Source of the DNA: JAWWPY01 sp964412845
GTDB taxonomy: Bacteria; Actinomycetota; Actinomycetes; Streptosporangiales; Streptosporangiaceae
DNA length: 64,000 nucleotides
Direction: 5' to 3'
Assembly (NCBI GenBank): GCA_964412845.1
Contig: CAYPQM010000003.1
Location: 1 to 64,000, forward strand
In this document: piece by piece, positions 16,606-24,702 of the stretch
Layout: each line of letters opens with the position of its first letter
How positions within the stretch are numbered: position 1 is the first letter of the stretch
Made by a program: the position numbers and the translations under genes
The notes under the pieces: model-generated
Database searches by the model: none
Seen by the model: the letters and a program-made list of their open reading frames with translations, nothing else
What the model was told of the DNA's origin: nothing

Positions 16606-17295
16606 TCAGTACGCCTGGCCGTACACTCCGCGCGACTGGTCGCGCACGACTTTGCCGTACTCAAGCTCGATCACGCGCTTGCGCATCGAGTCCACGATCG
16701 CCGCGTCATGGGTGGCCATGACGACCGTGGTCCCCGTCCGGTTGATGCGGTCCAGAACTTTCATGATCCCGATGGAGGTGGCCGGGTCGATGTTCCCGGT
16801 TGGCTCGTCCGCCAGCAGGATCATCGGCCGGTTCACGAACGCCCTGGCCATCGCCACCCGCTGCTGTTCCCCACCGGACAGCTCGTCGGGCATCCTGTCG
16901 TGCTTGCCTTCCAGCCCGACTAGGTCTACCACCTCGGGGACGACCTTGCGGATGAACCGCCGGGGCTTCCCGATGACCTGGAGGGCGAAAGCGACATTCT
17001 GGTACACGTTTTTGTTCGGGAGGAGGCGGAAGTCCTGGAACACGCAGCCGATCCTGCGCCGCATGTACGGGACCTTCCAGCTCGTGAGCCGGGCCAGATC
17101 CTTGCCCGCGACCTGGATCTTCCCGTTGGTCGGGTCCTCCTCTTTGAGGACAAGCCTCAGGAACGTCGACTTACCCGAACCCGACGGCCCGACCAGGAAG
17201 ACGAACTCACCCTTCTCGACGTCGATGTTGACGTTCTCCAGGGCTGGACGGCTCTGGTTCGGGTACATCTTCGTGACGTTATCGAAGTGGATCAC
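16606..17295 (-). CDS. ftsE: Cell division ATP-binding protein FtsE
   Basis: A 229-residue ABC ATPase partner of FtsX. Walker A is VGPSGSGKST, the signature is LSGGEQQRVAMARA, and Walker B is ILLADEPTGNID; the H-loop is MATHDAAI. The frame is open further upstream, but GTG 17295 begins the family start VIHFDNVTKMYP and gives the usual FtsE length. The Shine-Dalgarno sequence is weak, so GTG codons a few positions upstream remain possible. A small zinc-ribbon gene is divergent from it. Confidence 0.94.
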   Translation of the reverse strand: MIHFDNVTKMYPNQSRPALENVNIDVEKGEFVFLVGPSGSGKSTFLRLVLKEEDPTNGKIQVAGKDLARLTSWKVPYMRRRIGCVFQDFRLLPNKNVYQNVAFALQVIGKPRRFIRKVVPEVVDLVGLEGKHDRMPDELSGGEQQRVAMARAFVNRPMILLADEPTGNIDPATSIGIMKVLDRINRTGTTVVMATHDAAIVDSMRKRVIELEYGKVVRDQSRGVYGQAY

Positions 17296-17475
17296 AGGCC
17301 CATCACAACGCTCACAAACCTTCGGCCACGCGGCCCCGGAACCGGCCGCCTTCCCAGCCTTCCCGGCACGATCAGGCTGTCCGGTTTGGCCAGGGGACAG
17401 TCTAGGGGGGAAACTGGCCTGGAACGTCCAACACCGCCGAAGTGACCGGTCAGGCGCCGGCTGGAGGGGACAGAC

Positions 17476-17655
17476 ATGAGCTGCGAACACCTCATCTGCG
17501 CACAGTGCGCTGGACCGGTTGTCGAGGGGCGCTGCACGTCCTGCCAGGCGTCGCGGGCGCATCTGCACCGCTCGCCGGGCTTGAGCCTGCCCATCGTGGC
17601 GGCCGCGATCCTCACGCTGCTCCTGGTGACCCTGGCGCTACAGCTGGCCCACTGA
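17476..17655 (+). CDS. Small zinc-ribbon membrane protein
   Basis: A 59-residue protein preceded by GGAGGGG. It begins MSCEHLICAQCAGPVVEGRC and then TSCQ. The cysteine pairs CxxC (C8/C11) and CxxC (C20/C23) form a likely zinc ribbon, followed by one transmembrane helix (LPIVAAAILTLLLVTLALQL). Similar short proteins with a double CxxC plus a TM occur next to prfB/ftsE in other actinobacteria, as far as I recall. It is divergent from ftsE and ends 13 bp from the convergent prfB stop. The function is unknown; a link to division or translation is only contextual. Confidence 0.75.
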   Translation: MSCEHLICAQCAGPVVEGRCTSCQASRAHLHRSPGLSLPIVAAAILTLLLVTLALQLAH

Positions 17656-17668
17656 CCGCCTGGATCCC

Positions 17669-18781
17669 TCACCTGCCATTGGGCTGCTTGCGCAGCCACC
17701 GGATCTCGGCCTCGATGAAATCGTCGATCTCGCCATCCATGACCGCCGCGGTGTTCCCGGTCTCGTGGCCGGTGCGCAGGTCCTTGACGTTCTGGTAAGG
17801 GTGCAGGACGTAGTTGCGGATCTGGGTCCCCCAACTGCCTGCCCCGTCCCCACGCAGTTCCTGCATCTTGGCCGCCTGCTCCTCGCGCTTGCGCTCCAGC
17901 AGCTTGGCCTGGAGCACCGCCATGGCGCTGGCCCGGTTCTGGATCTGGCTGCGCTCGTTCTGGCAGGAGACCACGATCCCGGTCGGCAGGTGGGTGATCC
18001 GCACCGCCGAGTCGGTCGTGTTCACTCCCTGGCCGCCCGGCCCGCTGGACCGGTAGACGTCGAGCCGGATGTCATCATCGGGAATTTCGATGTGATCGGC
18101 TCGCTCCACGACCGGGATGACGTCCACTCCGGCGAACGAGGTCTGCCTGCGGCCCTGGTTGTCGTACTTGGAGATCCGGACCATGCGGTGCGTGCCGTGC
18201 TCGCCACGCAGTGTGCCGTAGGCGTACGGGGTCTTGACCGCGAAGGTGGTGGACTTGATGCCCGCCTCCTCCGCGTAGGAGGTGTCATAGATCTCGGTGT
18301 CGTACCCGTGCCGCTCAGCCCAGCGCAGGTAGATGCGCCGCAGGCCCTCGGCCCAGTCGGCCGCGTCGGCGCCGCCCGCCTGCGCGTTGATGGTGATCAA
18401 TGCCTCACGGGCGTCGTACTCGCCGGACAGCAGGGTGCGGATCTCAAGCTGGTCGATCTCCTTGCGCAACTTGGCCAGGTCGCGCACGGCCTCTTCGCGG
18501 GTGGGCTCGTCGTTCTCGCTCTCCGCCAACTCAAACATGACCCGGGTGTCGTCGAGGCGCTGCCGCAGTCTTTCCAGGCGGCCCAGTTCTCCCTCAAGGT
18601 AGGACAGCCGACGGGTGACGGCCTGTGCCTTCTCCTGGTCGTCCCAGAGCCCGGGATCCCCGGCCCGCTCCCGCAGGTTGTCCGCCTCGCGCCGCATGGC
18701 CTCGGGGTCGAGGACCGCTTCCACGCTGGCCAGAGTCGACGACAGTTCCGAGATTTCGCCCGTAGGGTCGGTACCTGTCAT
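17669..18781 (-). CDS. prfB: Peptide chain release factor 2
   Basis: RF2 of 370 residues, which terminates translation at UGA and UAA. The coiled-coil N-terminal domain and the catalytic loop SSGPGGQGVNTTDSAVR (about 249-265) are intact. The stop-codon recognition tripeptide that reads SPF in E. coli is here S-K-Y (residues 204-206, in RISKYDNQGRRQTSF). The codons TCC AAG TAC were checked on the DNA. The gene is a single open frame, so there is no programmed +1 frameshift. It is followed by the ftsE/ftsX/smpB block on the same strand. Confidence 0.95.
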   Translation of the reverse strand: MTGTDPTGEISELSSTLASVEAVLDPEAMRREADNLRERAGDPGLWDDQEKAQAVTRRLSYLEGELGRLERLRQRLDDTRVMFELAESENDEPTREEAVRDLAKLRKEIDQLEIRTLLSGEYDAREALITINAQAGGADAADWAEGLRRIYLRWAERHGYDTEIYDTSYAEEAGIKSTTFAVKTPYAYGTLRGEHGTHRMVRISKYDNQGRRQTSFAGVDVIPVVERADHIEIPDDDIRLDVYRSSGPGGQGVNTTDSAVRITHLPTGIVVSCQNERSQIQNRASAMAVLQAKLLERKREEQAAKMQELRGDGAGSWGTQIRNYVLHPYQNVKDLRTGHETGNTAAVMDGEIDDFIEAEIRWLRKQPNGR

Positions 18782-18839
18782 GGCGGAAAGCCTACGCGAG
18801 CGCGGCCATTCGAAATGACCATGGTGCCGTGGCCGCCGA

Positions 18840-21800
18840 TCATGAATGATCCGGGAGCGTGATCACGGCGACCAGGGTGCGGATCGCCCGCACCGCCACC
18901 GACAAAGTGGCCACGGTGAAGCTGTCGCTCTCCCAGATCTCAGTGAGGGTCTGGGTGGCCCGCGCCACGGCCGATTCGTTGCGCTGCGCCCAGGCCGCGA
19001 GGCGCTCCTCCGGGCGGCCCGGCCCGGTCACCGCGAGCACGTTGCGGGTGATCGCGGCGTGCGCCCCGTACACGTCCTCGCGCAGGGCCGCCCGGGCCAT
19101 GGTGTTCCACCGGTCTTCGCGGGGCAGCGCGGTGATCCGGTCGCGCAGCCGGGTGATCTGCAGCCGCTCGGCCAGATCGAAGTAGGCCTCCGCGGCCTCC
19201 TCGACCGTGCGGCCGGTGGCGGCGGCGATCTGCACCATGTCGAATGCCGAGTAGGCGGGAACCATCGCCGCGGCCCGCTCCGCGAGGTCAGCTGGCACGC
19301 CCCGGGCCGTGAACGACTCCAGCCGTTCCGCGTACCCGGTGGCGTCCCGGCCGGTGAGCAACTTGGGCACGGCCGAGGTGACCGTGCGCACGCCATCAGC
19401 GAAGAAGTCGATGGTGGCCTGGATGTCGAAGGGCGGCCGCCGGCTGTCCAGCAGCCACCTGGTGGCCCGCTCGGTGAGCTTGCGAGCTTCCAGCATCAGG
19501 GCGATCTGGGTGGCCACATCCACCTGGCCGTCCAGTCCCTCCACCTGGCCCCAGAACGTGGGCAGGCTGAACACCGCGCGCGCCACCAGCCAGGCGCCGG
19601 TGATGTCGGGGACAGATGCCCCGGTCTCCTCGTTCAGCCGGAACAGGAAGGTGGTTCCCGACCGGTCCACCATGTCGTTGACCACAGTCGTGGTGATGAT
19701 CTCGCGGCGCAGCGGGTGGGAGTCCATCCGGCCGGCGAACCGCTCCCGCAGCGGCGCCGGGAAGTAGCCGGACAGTTCCCGCCGCAGGTACGGCTCATCA
19801 GGCAGCGTGGACGCCAGCATCTCCTGCGCGGCAGTGATCTTGGCCTGGGCGAGCAGCAGGGCGAACTCCGGAGCGGTCAGGCCCATCCCCGCCGACCGCC
19901 GCTCGGCTATCTCCTTGTCACCTGGCAGTACCTCCAGGCGCCGCCGCAGCCGCCGGTCCCGTTCGAGCTTGCGCAGGTAGCGAGCATGCACGTGGAGCAT
20001 CGAGCTGGCCTGGGCGCGGGCCGCGGCGACAGCCCGGTTCTGGTGGTAGTTGTGCCGCAGCACCAGGGTGCCCACCTCGCTGGTCATCCCGTGCAGCAAG
20101 TGGTTGCGGTCGGCCGGAGCGAGGTCGCCGCGGCTGACACTGTCCGCCAGCAGGATCTTGATGTTCACCTCGTGGTCGGAGGTGTCCACGCCCGCGGAGT
20201 TGTCGATGAAGTCGGTGTTGATCAGGCCGCCGGCCAGCGCGTACTCGATCCGGCCCGCCTGGGTGACCCCCAGGTTCCCGCCTTCGGCGATCACCCGGGC
20301 CCGCACCTGGGGGGCATCGATGCGGACCGCGTCGTTGGCCCGGTCCCCCACGTCCGCGTTCGACTGGGCGGTGGCCTTCACGTAGGTGCCGACCCCGCCG
20401 TTCCAGAGCAGGTCCACCGGCGCCGCGAGGATGGCGGAGATCAACTGGTCCGGGGACACCGCGAGCACGCTGTCGTCCAGTCCCAGGACCGCCTGGGCCT
20501 GTGGGGGCAGCCGGACCGACTTCGCGGTCCGGGGCCATACCCCGCCACCCGCGGAGATGAGCGACGGGGCGTAGTCCGCCCACGAGGAACGGGGCAACCC
20601 GAAGATCCGCTCCCGCTCCGCGAAGCTCACCTCGGGATCGGGGTCCGGGTCGATGAAGATGTGCCGGTGGTCGAAGGCGGCGACCAGCTTGATATGCCGC
20701 GACAGGAGCATCCCGTTGCCGAACACATCCCCGGACATGTCCCCGATCCCCGCCACGGTGAAGTCCGTCTCCGCCACGTCCAGGCCCAGCGTGGCGAAGT
20801 GGAACACGACCGACTCCCAGGCCCCGCGGGCGGTGATCCCCATCTTCTTGTGGTCATAGCCCTCGGACCCGCCGGAGGCGAACGCGTCGCCGAGCCAGAA
20901 CCCGTAACTCTGCGAGATCTCGTTGGCCGTGTCGGAGAAGGTCGCGGTGCCCTTGTCGGCGGCGACCACCAGGTAGGGATCGTCGCCATCGCGGCGGACC
21001 ACGCCCGGCGGCGGCACGACCCGGCCCGCATGCAGGTTGTCAGTCACATCCAGCATGGCGGCGATGAAGTCGCGGTAGCAGGCCAGCACCTCGGCCTGGT
21101 ACGCCTCCCGGTCCGCCGGGTTCCCCAAGCGCTTGCAGACGAAGCCGCCCTTGGCGCCGGACGGCACGATGACCGAGTTCTTCACCGTCTGCGCCTTGGC
21201 CAGGCCCAGGATCTCGGTGCGGAAATCCTCACTCCGGTCCGACCAGCGCAGCCCGCCGCGCGCCACCGCCGCGAACCGCAGGTGCACCGCCTCCAGCCGC
21301 GGGGAGTACACGAACAGCTCGAACTGCGGCCGGGGGGCGGGCAGGTCGGGCACCGCGGCCGCGTCCAGCTTGACCACGAAATAGGGCGTGTCGCTGGAAG
21401 CCGCGCTGGCGGCGCCGCCCGGCATCTCCCGGAAATAGTTGGTCCGCAGGGTGGCCTGGATCAGCGCCAGGTAGGCGCGGAGCACCCGGTCGTGGTCGAG
21501 GACGGCGACGTCGTCGAGTTCGCCCTGGATCTCCTCAACGATCGCCTCGCTGCGCTCCGCTTCCCCGCCCTGGTGGACCGGGTCGAACCGGGACTCGAAC
21601 AGGCGCACCAGGAGCCGGGTCACGGTCGTGTTGGAGCGCAGCACCCGCTCGATGTAGTCCTGGCTGAACCGGGTGCCCGCCTGGCGCAGGTACTTGGCGT
21701 AGGCGCGGACCACCACCACCTGCCGCCAGGTCAGCTGGCCGTCAAGCACCAGGGCGTTGAACCCGTCGTCCTCGATCTGGCCTCGCCACAGGGCGGTCAG

Positions 21801-23837
21801 CGCGTTCTCGAAGGCCGCCTTGACCGACCCGGGATGGGCCGCGCTCGCACCGGTTCCGCGCAAGCCAAAGTCATAGATCCAGAACGGCTCCGCCAGGCAC
21901 TCACCGGAGAATTCGTACGGGTGCTCATCGACGACCTCGACCCCCATGTGCTGCAGCCGCGGGAGCACGTCGGTCAGCGTGATCGGCGAACCCGTCCGGT
22001 AGATGGTCAGCCGCCACACCCCCGAGGGAGCATCCAACGGGTTGCCCGCCTGGTCCTCGGGCACCGGCTTGCCGCCGGCGAAGCTCTCCGCCTCCCACAG
22101 GTCGAAGGCCACAGTCTGGTCCGACTCCAGCAGGCTGAGCACGCGGGTCAGGTCGGTCAGCGCGTATTCGGCGGGCACGTCCGTCTTGTAGGTCTCCGGG
22201 ATCGAGTCCCGGCAGATTTCCAGCAGCGCCCGGGCCTGCGGCTCGCCCAGCGTGCGGGTCGCTTCCTCAGCGAGGTCGTCGTCCCACGAACGGACCGTCG
22301 CGGCCAGCCGGCGCTCCAGCCGTTTCGCGTCCACCTCCGGCAGGCTGCGCCCGCGTTCGATCCGCACCACCACGTGCAGCCGGGCCAGCGCCGATTCGGT
22401 GACCGTGGCCGCGTAGTCGACGGATACCCCGTCGAACGCGGCGCGCAGGATCTCCTGGATGCGCAGCCGGACCGGGGTGGTGTACCGGTCCCTGGGCAGG
22501 TAGACCATGCAGGACATGAACCGGCCGTAGATGTCCTTGCGCAGGAACAGCCGGGTCTGCCGGCGCTGGCGCAGGCCGAGCACCCCCACCGCGATCGGGG
22601 TGAGTTCCTCCGCCGAGATCTGGAACAGCTCCTCGCGCGGGTAACCCTCAAGGATCTCGGTCAGATCCTGGCCGTCATGGCTGTCGGGGGGCAGCCCGGC
22701 GGCCTCTAGCACGCTGGCCAGCTTGCGCCGGAGCACCGGGACGCGGGTGATGCTCTCGTGGTAGGCGGCGTGCGTGTACAGGCCGAGGAACCGGTATTCG
22801 CCGCGGACCTCGCCCGCTTTGTCGACCCGCTTGACCGCGACGTAGTCGAGGTAGCTCGGCCGGTGCACGGTGGACCGCGAATTCGCCTTGGTCAGGATCA
22901 GCCGCTGCGGCTCCATGGCCCTGGCCCGCACCTCGGCCGGCAGCGCCGCGAACGAGCTGGAGCCATGCCGGTCGTCCCGCAGGATGCCCAGGCCGGTGCC
23001 GGGCACCGCGTTCAGCGACATCCCGTCCGGCCCGCCCACCAGGTCGTACTCCCGGTAGCCGAGGAACGTGAAGTGATTGTCGGCCAGCCAGCGCAGCAGC
23101 GCCTGGGTCTCGGCCGGGACCCGGGGGCCCTGCTCCGCGGCCAGCCAGTCGGCCAGCCGGAGGGCCATGGCCTGCATCCTCGGGTAGTCCTCCACGGCGA
23201 CCCGGACGTCGTGCAGCACGTTGCGCAGGTCCGCTTCCAGCTGGGTGCCGCGGATGGCGCCGGGCCGGGCCGCGATTTCGATGTGCGTCCACGACTCGGT
23301 GATCATGTCGTGACTGTCCGCGCTGACGGTGACCCTGGCCTCACTGAGCGGGCCGGCCATTTCGCGGAGCGCCCCGGCCACATCCCTGCGTACCAGTAGC
23401 TGCGGGTGCACGACCAGCTCACTGTCCAGGTCGTGCCGGGCCAGGGCCATGGTCACCGAGTCGACCAGGAACGGCATGTCGTCGGTGACGATGTCCACCA
23501 CCGCCCGGCCCGCCGCGAAGGCCGCGCTCTCGCCGGCCGGGCGGACCCGCACCAGGGCGCGGCCCTGGGGACGATCGGCCGCCAGCCGCGCGTGCTCGAT
23601 GGCCACCGCGCCGACCCGCTGCGGCCCGGCCGCGGCCAGGTCCTCGACGGCGACGTGCCGGTAGTAGGCGTACAGGTAGCCCAGCAGATCACCGATGCCC
23701 GTCCCAGCCAGCCCGGCCGTCTCAGCCTGACCCGCCAGCTCAGCCTGACCGGCCGCCTCAGCCTGACCGGCCGCCTCAGCCTGACCGGCCGCCTCAGCCA
23801 GCAGGGTGTCCTTCACGTCGCCTGCCGCCTCCGACAT
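18840..23837 (-). CDS. NAD-dependent glutamate dehydrogenase, large (about 180 kDa) type
   Basis: A 1665-residue catabolic enzyme that oxidises glutamate to 2-oxoglutarate and ammonium with NAD. The long N-terminal ACT-like regulatory part, the catalytic core with PSGAKGGFVCKR (substrate lysine region) and the nucleotide-binding segment (RVIAEGGNLGVTQAGRIEYA) match the L_180 family. ATG 23837 is chosen for its GGGAG; a GTG three codons upstream overlaps that site. Residues near 10-40 are a run of EAAGQA-type repeats encoded by an 18-bp minisatellite (23721-23804), unusual for the family. kynA lies 12 bp upstream on the same strand. Confidence 0.93.
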   Translation of the reverse strand: MSEAAGDVKDTLLAEAAGQAEAAGQAEAAGQAELAGQAETAGLAGTGIGDLLGYLYAYYRHVAVEDLAAAGPQRVGAVAIEHARLAADRPQGRALVRVRPAGESAAFAAGRAVVDIVTDDMPFLVDSVTMALARHDLDSELVVHPQLLVRRDVAGALREMAGPLSEARVTVSADSHDMITESWTHIEIAARPGAIRGTQLEADLRNVLHDVRVAVEDYPRMQAMALRLADWLAAEQGPRVPAETQALLRWLADNHFTFLGYREYDLVGGPDGMSLNAVPGTGLGILRDDRHGSSSFAALPAEVRARAMEPQRLILTKANSRSTVHRPSYLDYVAVKRVDKAGEVRGEYRFLGLYTHAAYHESITRVPVLRRKLASVLEAAGLPPDSHDGQDLTEILEGYPREELFQISAEELTPIAVGVLGLRQRRQTRLFLRKDIYGRFMSCMVYLPRDRYTTPVRLRIQEILRAAFDGVSVDYAATVTESALARLHVVVRIERGRSLPEVDAKRLERRLAATVRSWDDDLAEEATRTLGEPQARALLEICRDSIPETYKTDVPAEYALTDLTRVLSLLESDQTVAFDLWEAESFAGGKPVPEDQAGNPLDAPSGVWRLTIYRTGSPITLTDVLPRLQHMGVEVVDEHPYEFSGECLAEPFWIYDFGLRGTGASAAHPGSVKAAFENALTALWRGQIEDDGFNALVLDGQLTWRQVVVVRAYAKYLRQAGTRFSQDYIERVLRSNTTVTRLLVRLFESRFDPVHQGGEAERSEAIVEEIQGELDDVAVLDHDRVLRAYLALIQATLRTNYFREMPGGAASAASSDTPYFVVKLDAAAVPDLPAPRPQFELFVYSPRLEAVHLRFAAVARGGLRWSDRSEDFRTEILGLAKAQTVKNSVIVPSGAKGGFVCKRLGNPADREAYQAEVLACYRDFIAAMLDVTDNLHAGRVVPPPGVVRRDGDDPYLVVAADKGTATFSDTANEISQSYGFWLGDAFASGGSEGYDHKKMGITARGAWESVVFHFATLGLDVAETDFTVAGIGDMSGDVFGNGMLLSRHIKLVAAFDHRHIFIDPDPDPEVSFAERERIFGLPRSSWADYAPSLISAGGGVWPRTAKSVRLPPQAQAVLGLDDSVLAVSPDQLISAILAAPVDLLWNGGVGTYVKATAQSNADVGDRANDAVRIDAPQVRARVIAEGGNLGVTQAGRIEYALAGGLINTDFIDNSAGVDTSDHEVNIKILLADSVSRGDLAPADRNHLLHGMTSEVGTLVLRHNYHQNRAVAAARAQASSMLHVHARYLRKLERDRRLRRRLEVLPGDKEIAERRSAGMGLTAPEFALLLAQAKITAAQEMLASTLPDEPYLRRELSGYFPAPLRERFAGRMDSHPLRREIITTTVVNDMVDRSGTTFLFRLNEETGASVPDITGAWLVARAVFSLPTFWGQVEGLDGQVDVATQIALMLEARKLTERATRWLLDSRRPPFDIQATIDFFADGVRTVTSAVPKLLTGRDATGYAERLESFTARGVPADLAERAAAMVPAYSAFDMVQIAAATGRTVEEAAEAYFDLAERLQITRLRDRITALPREDRWNTMARAALREDVYGAHAAITRNVLAVTGPGRPEERLAAWAQRNESAVARATQTLTEIWESDSFTVATLSVAVRAIRTLVAVITLPDHS
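23721..23804. repeat. 18-bp coding minisatellite at the 5' end of the glutamate dehydrogenase gene
   Basis: The element ctcagcctgacc recurs at 23721, 23739, 23757 and 23775, with a partial copy at 23793. The unit length is a multiple of three, so copy changes would add or remove EAAGQA-like hexapeptides without breaking the frame. Confidence 0.8.
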
Positions 23838-23849
23838 GCGTTCCACTCC

Positions 23850-24689
23850 CTACAGGTGATCCCGCAGCTCCCAGAGCAGCGGGTAATAGTGCAGTGGCAC
23901 CCGCTTGCGCAGGTAGGGCGCTCCGGTCGACCCTCCGGTGCCCGACTTGGTGCCGATCTGGCGTTCGACCATCTGGACGTGCCGGGCGCGCCACAGCGCG
24001 GCCAGCTCGTCATGAGTGAGCAGATCCTCGGCCAGCTGCCAGAGGTCGTCGTGGGCGGCCCGGTCCCTGGCCACCACGCGGAGCGAGCCGAGGATCTCGT
24101 CGTCACCGCCGGTCGGCAGCCCGCGGGCGGCCAGCAAGGCGAGGTACGCATCCCACAGCGACGGCTGGTCCAGGCGGCGCTGCAGGCGGTTCCGTTCGGT
24201 ATCTGAAATTGATCGGAACCGGGCCAGGAAGCCCGCGTCCTTGACACCGGACAGGAACTCCATCTCGCGGTACTGCACCGACTGGAACCCGCTGGCCGGG
24301 GCCAGCACCGACCGGAACTCCAGGAAGTCCAGCGGTGTCATCGTCTCCAGGATCTCAACCTGGGTGACCAGCAGCCGCTCGATGGCGTGCACCCGGCGGA
24401 GCAGCTGCCCGGCCCGCCGCGGATGGCTTGCCGTCATCGCGTCGCGGGCCGTCTCCAGCTCATACAGCACCTGCTGGAACCAGAGTTCGTAGACCTGGTG
24501 CACGGTGATGAACAGGAGCTCATCATGGGCCGGCGGATCGGTCTGCGGCACTTGCTGCGCGAGCAACTGCGGCAGGCGCAGGTAGCCGCCATACGTCAGC
24601 AGGCCACCCTCTTCGCCGAAGCTGCGCGCAGATGGCGCCGGGGGTGTCCGGGGCGACATGGCCGCACCACGCCGTTGTGGTGATGTCAC
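23850..24689 (-). CDS. kynA: Tryptophan 2,3-dioxygenase
   Basis: A haem enzyme of 279 residues that opens the indole ring of tryptophan to N-formylkynurenine. Family motifs include LTYGGYLRLPQLL, HDELLFITVHQVYELWFQQV (with the active-site His of FITVHQ), FLEFRSVLAPASGFQSVQYR, and the C-terminal RHVQMVERQIGTKSGTGGST. GTG 24689 is used because GAGGG lies 6 nt upstream; ATG 24659 is an alternative. No other kynurenine-pathway gene is visible. It is close to the glutamate dehydrogenase and acetoacetate-CoA ligase genes, so a catabolic operon is possible. Confidence 0.95.
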   Translation of the reverse strand: MTSPQRRGAAMSPRTPPAPSARSFGEEGGLLTYGGYLRLPQLLAQQVPQTDPPAHDELLFITVHQVYELWFQQVLYELETARDAMTASHPRRAGQLLRRVHAIERLLVTQVEILETMTPLDFLEFRSVLAPASGFQSVQYREMEFLSGVKDAGFLARFRSISDTERNRLQRRLDQPSLWDAYLALLAARGLPTGGDDEILGSLRVVARDRAAHDDLWQLAEDLLTHDELAALWRARHVQMVERQIGTKSGTGGSTGAPYLRKRVPLHYYPLLWELRDHL

Positions 24690-24702
24690 GAAGTGCCCTC
24701 AA

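Noticed and set aside
18700..18781. Programmed +1 frameshift in prfB
   Set aside because: The gene is one continuous frame and there is no early in-frame TGA as in E. coli prfB.
18846..22709. 1287-residue plus-strand frame opposite the glutamate dehydrogenase
   Set aside because: Its Arg/Gly/His/Pro-rich composition and lack of any domain show that it is the antisense shadow of a long high-GC gene.
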